The notes under the pieces: generated by a model
What the model was told of the DNA's origin: nothing
The model's database searches: none
What the model saw: the letters and a program-made list of their open reading frames with translations, nothing else
DNA from: Acinetobacter sp. ANC 4805
Lineage (GTDB): Bacteria; Pseudomonadota; Gammaproteobacteria; Pseudomonadales; Moraxellaceae
Length of the DNA: 64,000 nucleotides
NCBI RefSeq assembly: GCF_022549495.1
Contig: NZ_JAKZGD010000008.1
Location: 1-64,000, forward strand
Direction of reading: 5' to 3'
Made by a program: the position numbers and the translations under genes
In this document: positions 59,663 through 64,000 of the stretch, one piece after another
How positions within the stretch are numbered: the first letter of the stretch is position 1
Layout of the letters: the number at the start of each line of letters is the position of its first letter

Positions 59663-60790
59663 TTAACCGCGCTTGAGCAGTACTTGACCGCCATGAGTCA
59701 CGAGTAACGCTTTTTGGATTTCTTCTTCTGGATTAATCGCAAAGGCTTTGTCTTTATCGAATAATGTTTCAAGGAAGTTAAAAACGTTACGTGCATATAG
59801 TGCAGATGCTTCAGTTGCAACCGTGCCTGGAATATTTGGGATACCCAAAATTTTCACGCCATTCTCAGTTGTCACTGTTTCGCCGTCTTTAGAACCTTCA
59901 ACGTTACCACCCGTTTCAACTGCCATATCTAAAATGACAGAACCCGGTTTCATCTTGGCAACAGTTTCAGCCTTGATCAGACGCGGAGCATTACGACCAG
60001 GAATCAATGCAGTCGTGATTACGATGTCAGCATTTGATACAGCTTTATCCACAATCGCAGCTTGATCTTTGATGTATTGCTCACCCGGCTGCCAACCATA
60101 ACCGCTTTTCGCAGCTTCAGCAGCACGTTGTTTTTCTTCATCTGACATTGGAACGTCTAACCATTTACCACCTAAAGACTCAACTTGTTCTTTAGCAGTT
60201 GGACGTAAGTCAGTTGCTTCTACAACTGCACCTAAACGTTTTGCAGTCGCAATTGCTTGAAGACCAGCAACACCAACACCCATGATCACGACACGCGCAG
60301 GTTTTACGGTACCCGCAGCTGTCATTAACATTGGGAACATACGTTGATATTCAGCCGCAGCTAACAATACAGACTTATAACCTGCCAAGTTTGCTTGAGA
60401 CGAAAGTACATCCATATTTTGTGCACGTGAAAGTGTACGTGGAAGTAACTCAAGCGCAAAAGCAGATACTTGCTGAGCAGCAAACTGGTCTAATTCTGTA
60501 TTGCGGTAAGGGTCAAACATTGCCACTACAGTCGTATTCGCCGCAAGTTTTTGAATTTCGTCACCACTTGGGGCACGTACTTTCAAAATAATTTGGCTGC
60601 CTGTATAAGCATCATCTGTAATGGTTGCGCCAACTTGTTCATAAGCACTGTCAATATAGGCTGCTTTAACACCAGCGCCACGTTGAATGACAATACGATG
60701 ACCTGCGTTAATCAACTTCTTCACTGTTTCTGGTGTTGCCGCTACACGACTTTCACCTGCAACAGTTTCGGTTGGGATTCCGATCTGCAT
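59663..60790 (-). CDS. pntAA: NAD(P) transhydrogenase subunit alpha, NAD-binding part
   Basis: 375-residue soluble dI domain, related to alanine dehydrogenase. The N-terminal [22 protein letters not shown] is canonical; [20 protein letters not shown] binds NAD(H), and the mobile RQD-loop region is around [15 protein letters not shown] lies upstream of the ATG. It is the first gene of the operon, behind a long non-coding region. Confidence 0.96.
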   Translation of the reverse strand: MQIGIPTETVAGESRVAATPETVKKLINAGHRIVIQRGAGVKAAYIDSAYEQVGATITDDAYTGSQIILKVRAPSGDEIQKLAANTTVVAMFDPYRNTELDQFAAQQVSAFALELLPRTLSRAQNMDVLSSQANLAGYKSVLLAAAEYQRMFPMLMTAAGTVKPARVVIMGVGVAGLQAIATAKRLGAVVEATDLRPTAKEQVESLGGKWLDVPMSDEEKQRAAEAAKSGYGWQPGEQYIKDQAAIVDKAVSNADIVITTALIPGRNAPRLIKAETVAKMKPGSVILDMAVETGGNVEGSKDGETVTTENGVKILGIPNIPGTVATEASALYARNVFNFLETLFDKDKAFAINPEEEIQKALLVTHGGQVLLKRG

Positions 60791-61494
60791 GAGCGTTCCT
60801 CAAGCTAGTTTTTCTTAAGTAAACATCGCGGGTAGCAATGTTTCCCCCAGGAGTATTCTTTGTTGAATTTTGGATTCTAATGGAACTTTTTTAAAATTCC
60901 ACCCACTATTTATTTAATAAATACCTATATTTTGAACTAATGATTCAGATTTATATTTAGACCTTGTATGATCAGCACGTTTGTCTGCTAATCGCGTAAA
61001 ATATTTTACTCATACACGCCCTATCTGAAAATCTGAATATATTTCATATCAATCTGTTCATTTCCATATCTAAGCGAGTCACAACCTATAAAAATGATAG
61101 GTCATCCATAAAATCAGATTTCTTATTCAAGCCGAGTTGATTGCTACAGTTGCATTATATTGATGAATATCGTGACTGTATTTCCATCAATCAACCGATT
61201 GAATCGGCATCATAATCGTGCAATTCACTTGAAGGATTGGCTTGTTTTAACTTTTATCAGTTTTTACGGCGACTTTTTGCGCATTTATTTCTAAATACCA
61301 CTTTAGCAATCGTAAACAGAAATTGATTCGCTTAAATCAAAGATTATTAAGGTTTGGACCTAGAAAAGATCATTATCAAAAATAAATGTAAAAATTTAAA
61401 TTGGCATTTTTTCAAGTGATATTTGTAGGATTTTACCCAATTGCGCTCCACAATATGCACAAAAACAGTGCAAATTAAGAACTTATTGAACAAA
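60791..61494. other. Long non-coding region between pntAA and soxR
   Basis: 704 bp with no ORF that has a ribosome-binding site or recognisable product on either strand. It should contain the pntAA promoter, its leader, and the 3' end of soxR. An inverted repeat (TGCAC at 61456-61460 with GTGCA at 61468-61472) near the soxR stop could be a weak terminator. Otherwise it is AT-rich. No tRNA, riboswitch or repeat family was recognised. Confidence 0.5.
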
Positions 61495-61971
61495 TCACTC
61501 ATTTTTTTGATTTAATAAAAATAAAATTTCCTGAAAATGCGCTCCCATCGCCATCTCAGCTAGACAATCATCAGGATTCCGTAAAGGACATTGCTCTAAA
61601 GATAAGCATCCACAACCAATACATTGATCCAATTGTTGCCGTAACTGCAATAACATCATAATTTGCTGATCAAGCTGCCCCTGCCATTGCTGAGACATGA
61701 TCTGCCAATCTTTTTTAGTCGCCACTTGCTGTTTTGGTAAAGTGCTCAAGGTCTCTTTGATTTGTTTCAGGCTAATGCCCACTTGTTGGGCGGCTTTAAC
61801 AATCGCGATTCGCCGAAGCATCGCTCTTTGGTATCTTCGCTGATTACCAGCGGTTCTCGTACTCCAAATGAGATCTTTTTCTTCATAAAACCGAATGGTC
61901 GCAACACTGACCCCACTACGTTTTGCAAGTTCTCCAATCGTGAGCCAAACTTCTGAATATTCTTGTTTCAA
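61495..61971 (-). CDS. soxR: SoxR, redox-sensing MerR-family activator
   Basis: 158 residues. The MerR helix-turn-helix (LTIGELAKRSGVSVATIRFYEEKDLI in parts) and a dimerisation helix are followed by the [2Fe-2S] cysteine cluster CIGCGCLSLEQCPLRNPDD, the SoxR hallmark. Redox-active compounds oxidise the cluster and switch target promoters on. It is divergent from a RidA-like gene; a SoxR box lies between them. Confidence 0.95.
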   Translation of the reverse strand: MKQEYSEVWLTIGELAKRSGVSVATIRFYEEKDLIWSTRTAGNQRRYQRAMLRRIAIVKAAQQVGISLKQIKETLSTLPKQQVATKKDWQIMSQQWQGQLDQQIMMLLQLRQQLDQCIGCGCLSLEQCPLRNPDDCLAEMAMGAHFQEILFLLNQKNE

Positions 61972-61978
61972 AATTCAC

Positions 61979-62009
61979 TTGACCTCTAGTTAACTTGAGC
62001 TTCGATACT
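61979..62009 (+). promoter_or_regulatory. SoxR-dependent promoter with a 19-bp spacer
   Basis: TTGACC at 61979-61984 and GATACT at 62004-62009 are 19 bp apart, the over-long spacer characteristic of MerR-family-activated promoters. The SoxR box lies inside it. It points toward the RidA-like and MFS genes. Confidence 0.82.
61983..62000 (+). promoter_or_regulatory. SoxR box
   Basis: CCTCTAGTTAACTTGAGC matches 16 of 18 positions of the consensus palindrome known for SoxR (CCTCAAG-TTAA-CTTGAGG). TTGAGC here also pairs with GCTCAA at 62011-62016 across the -10 element, a second dyad. Confidence 0.85.
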
Positions 62010-62037
62010 AGCTCAAATCTCATAAAAAAGTGCAGTC

Positions 62038-62457
62038 ATGAACAAAATGAGTAGGCAAGCCTTTCAAATCATCAATCCACACGAACTCTATAATCCTCGC
62101 TCTAACGGGTATAGCCATATCGCTGTTGTACCACCGAATATGCGAGTGATTCATATCGCAGGGCAAGGAGGAGAAAATAAAAATGGTGAAATTTCACCTT
62201 TTTTTGACCAACAGGTACAACAAGTCTTTTATAATATTCAACAAGCTTTAGCTTCAGCTCAAGCACAGCTTTCAGATATTGCTGTTTTACGCATTCTTGT
62301 TGTTCATCATCATCCTGAAAAACATCAGATTCTGATTAGACACATACGAAGTCTATGGAAAGATCACGTTTTTCCTGTCTGTACACTTATTCCTGTCACA
62401 GGCTTAGCATTATCAGACATGCAAATTGAAATTGAAGCGACCGCATATACTGCATAG
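62038..62457 (+). CDS. RidA/YjgF-like protein lacking the catalytic arginine
   Basis: 139 residues of the Rid superfamily; QQVQQVFYNIQQALASAQA and MQIEIEATAYTA match the fold. RidA imine deaminases have an essential Arg in PARS near position 105, but here the aligned segment is FPVCTLIPV, with Cys in its place. So it is unlikely to be a standard imine deaminase and is probably one of the non-archetypal Rid subgroups. It lies directly behind the SoxR promoter and 18 bp before an MFS gene. Confidence 0.83.
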   Translation: MNKMSRQAFQIINPHELYNPRSNGYSHIAVVPPNMRVIHIAGQGGENKNGEISPFFDQQVQQVFYNIQQALASAQAQLSDIAVLRILVVHHHPEKHQILIRHIRSLWKDHVFPVCTLIPVTGLALSDMQIEIEATAYTA

Positions 62458-62475
62458 ATCAGATAAGAGAGAATT

Positions 62476-63675
62476 ATGTCAGCCCCTCAAAAAAATATTA
62501 GTCAAAATAAAGCCTTACTTTGGTTTATGGCGGCAGCATGCGGTTTATGCGCAGGTGCGAACTATTATAGCCAACCACTCATTCATTCTATTCAGCAGTT
62601 TTTTGCTGTAACGGAAGGTCAAGCTGCGCTTACCGTTACTTTTGCTCAAGTTTCTTATGCGCTCGGCTTGCTTTTTATTGTGCCCTTAGGCGATGTCGTC
62701 AATAAAACCAAATTTATTCCTTTATTAATGGCTTTATGTGCAGTCGGCTTATTCCTGTGTGCTTTTTCAGTGAATTTGCCAATGCTTTGGGTTGGAACCA
62801 TTCTGGTTGGGTTGTTTTCTGTTGCTGCTCAGGTTTTGATTCCCCTCGCAACCATGACTGTTGAACCTGAAAAAACTGGTGAAATTGTCGGCTTTCTTAT
62901 GAGTGGTTTATTGGTGGGCATCTTGCTTTCGACCAGTCTTGCAGGACTATTTTCTAATTTATTCCATTGGAAAGTCATTTATGTCATTAGTGGCGTCCTA
63001 ATGCTGATTTTAGCGTATGCACTAAAAAGCCGCCTACCTTATGTCATGCGCATGAAAATGAATTATGGGCAAATTTTTGTTTCTATGGCTGAGCTATTAA
63101 AACAAGAAAAACGTTTATTATTACGAGCATTGACTGGTGGATTCGCCTTTGCTGCGGTCAGTATTCTATATTCTACAATTGCATTACTGTTGACAGCTGC
63201 ACATCACCTGCCAGATCTTGTGATCGGAATGGTCAGTTTAGTAGGCATTTTTGGGGCATTATCAACACAATATATTGGTCGATATGCCGATCAAGGTTAT
63301 ACCAAACAATTGACTTGGATGGGCTGTGGCTTATTCATACTCAGTTGGATTTGTTTTTATTATGGTCAAACATTTTTATTCAGTTATATCTTCGGATTTG
63401 CACTCATCCAATTAGCACTAGCGCTCGTTCATACCAGTAATCAAAGTATTATTTTCCGTTTACGTCCTGATGCAAAATCTCGTATTAATGCCATTTATAT
63501 GACCGCTTATTTTACAGGAGGTGCATGTGGTTCAGCACTTGGAATTTTTTCATGGAATCACGGCGGGTGGACGATGACTTGCCTCGCTGGAATCGCTCTT
63601 GTGTTTGCCTGCATATTTTTTAGTGTATTAGATAATTTTTTGCTGAAAAAAAATACTGTCACTGATGGTTATTAA
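62476..63675 (+). CDS. MFS efflux transporter under SoxR control
   Basis: 399 residues with about 12 transmembrane helices. GLCAGANYYSQPLIHS at the start, PLGDVVNKTKFIPLLM in the loop after helix 2, and HTSNQSIIFRLRPDAKSRINAIYM late resemble the DHA1-like efflux branch (YtbD/NepI-like). The substrate is unknown, but the shared SoxR promoter suggests export of redox-active compounds. AGAGA lies upstream of the ATG. Confidence 0.85.
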   Translation: MSAPQKNISQNKALLWFMAAACGLCAGANYYSQPLIHSIQQFFAVTEGQAALTVTFAQVSYALGLLFIVPLGDVVNKTKFIPLLMALCAVGLFLCAFSVNLPMLWVGTILVGLFSVAAQVLIPLATMTVEPEKTGEIVGFLMSGLLVGILLSTSLAGLFSNLFHWKVIYVISGVLMLILAYALKSRLPYVMRMKMNYGQIFVSMAELLKQEKRLLLRALTGGFAFAAVSILYSTIALLLTAAHHLPDLVIGMVSLVGIFGALSTQYIGRYADQGYTKQLTWMGCGLFILSWICFYYGQTFLFSYIFGFALIQLALALVHTSNQSIIFRLRPDAKSRINAIYMTAYFTGGACGSALGIFSWNHGGWTMTCLAGIALVFACIFFSVLDNFLLKKNTVTDGY

Positions 63676-63791
63676 CATTTCATCACGCCAGCCAAGTAAT
63701 GAAAATAACCCTACAGTCCGTCATATCGAGGGTTATATCTCTGAAACAAAACAGTACAGCACTAAATGGCTGATGGGTTCACGTTGCAGGA

Positions 63792-64000
63792 TTACAACCA
63801 TTCATATGTATCATCTGCAACTTGTATCCCATAAATAATATGCATGATCATTGCGTAAGCAATACTCCCTTTAAATGGGATTTCAGGAAGTTGATCGAAC
63901 TTAAAGAATTGAGCATCACTGATTTCTTTTTCTTGTAACTCAATTTCTCCCGAATGATATTCTGCTTTGAAGGCAACCATCAAATTACTTGGAAATGGCC
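63792..64000 (-). CDS. nudC: NADH pyrophosphatase NudC, 3' part, cut by the right window edge
   Basis: The window contains only the C-terminal ~69 residues. They read WPFPSNLMVAFKAEY (the NudC-specific motif after the Nudix box) and end in SIAYAMIMHIIYG. The frame stays open to the window edge, so the 5' part, including the Nudix box and zinc ribbon, lies beyond 64000. NudC hydrolyses NADH and removes NAD caps from RNA. The in-frame TTG at 63983 is not the start. Confidence 0.88.
   Translation of the reverse strand, partial: PFPSNLMVAFKAEYHSGEIELQEKEISDAQFFKFDQLPEIPFKGSIAYAMIMHIIYGIQVADDTYEWL

Noticed and set aside
60791..61494. tRNA or riboswitch in the long gap
   Set aside because: No cloverleaf or known aptamer core was visible by eye.

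Overview
The window reads as about 64 kb of chromosome from an Acinetobacter species. The evidence is an AT-rich base composition (about 40% GC by eye), gammaproteobacterial housekeeping synteny, the gigA-gigB stress pair described in A. baumannii, and a GacS/CysM/RlmD/RelA/MazG neighbourhood in the Pseudomonas/Acinetobacter style. I see no prophage, transposase, CRISPR array, rRNA or tRNA. Coding density is high and most genes are core. Species assignment is not possible from this reading alone.

Layout. 1-5.4 kb: a possible gene tail at the left edge, MlaA (lipid asymmetry), the PP2C phosphatase/anti-anti-sigma pair GigA-GigB, a nitrilase-family amidase, a small secreted protein, and ohrR-ohr (organic peroxide defence) with a visible operator. 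5.5-11.7 kb: lone gspE, a TTG-started unknown gene coupled to an MscS-type channel, and a large DUF2339 membrane protein. 11.9-20.4 kb: polA, then the leftward accA-tilS-proC-yggT run, ppx, and divergent trxA. 20.8-26.6 kb: rho behind a near-consensus promoter and long leader, a tiny alanine-heptad lipoprotein behind a possible RNA switch, then pheS-pheT-ihfA. 26.8-29.1 kb: two AT-rich genes of unknown function.

29.1-35.1 kb: thrS-infC and rpmI-rplT are present, but rpmI-rplT are separated from infC by an MFS exporter, a YqaA-type membrane protein and a YfcG-like glutathione transferase. infC begins with ATT, which a simple ORF scan misses. 35.4-44.6 kb: an acyl-CoA ligase, then the leftward mazG-comEA and pcnB-folK-panB-panC-rapZ-ptsO-darP genes, with a rightward SDR gene. 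44.6-53.2 kb: relA, rlmD, a 3'-5' exonuclease and cysM on the minus strand, and the GacS hybrid kinase on the plus strand. 53.3-56.3 kb: a crotonase, a GlxR-like reductase, a Hyi-like isomerase and rsfS. 57-60.8 kb: an SDR and the three-subunit proton-translocating transhydrogenase pntAA-pntAB-pntB. 61.5-63.7 kb: soxR, divergent from a RidA-like gene and an MFS transporter, with a clear SoxR box in a 19-bp-spaced promoter. The right edge holds the 3' end of nudC.

The most interesting points are: the SoxR-controlled RidA-like/MFS pair, whose Rid protein has lost the catalytic arginine; the alanine-heptad lipoprotein and its terminator-like, mutually exclusive leader hairpins; the split infC/rpmI-rplT operon with an ATT start; two copies of a short inverted-repeat element; and the uncharacterised AT-rich gene pair. 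None of these is proven to be a new system.
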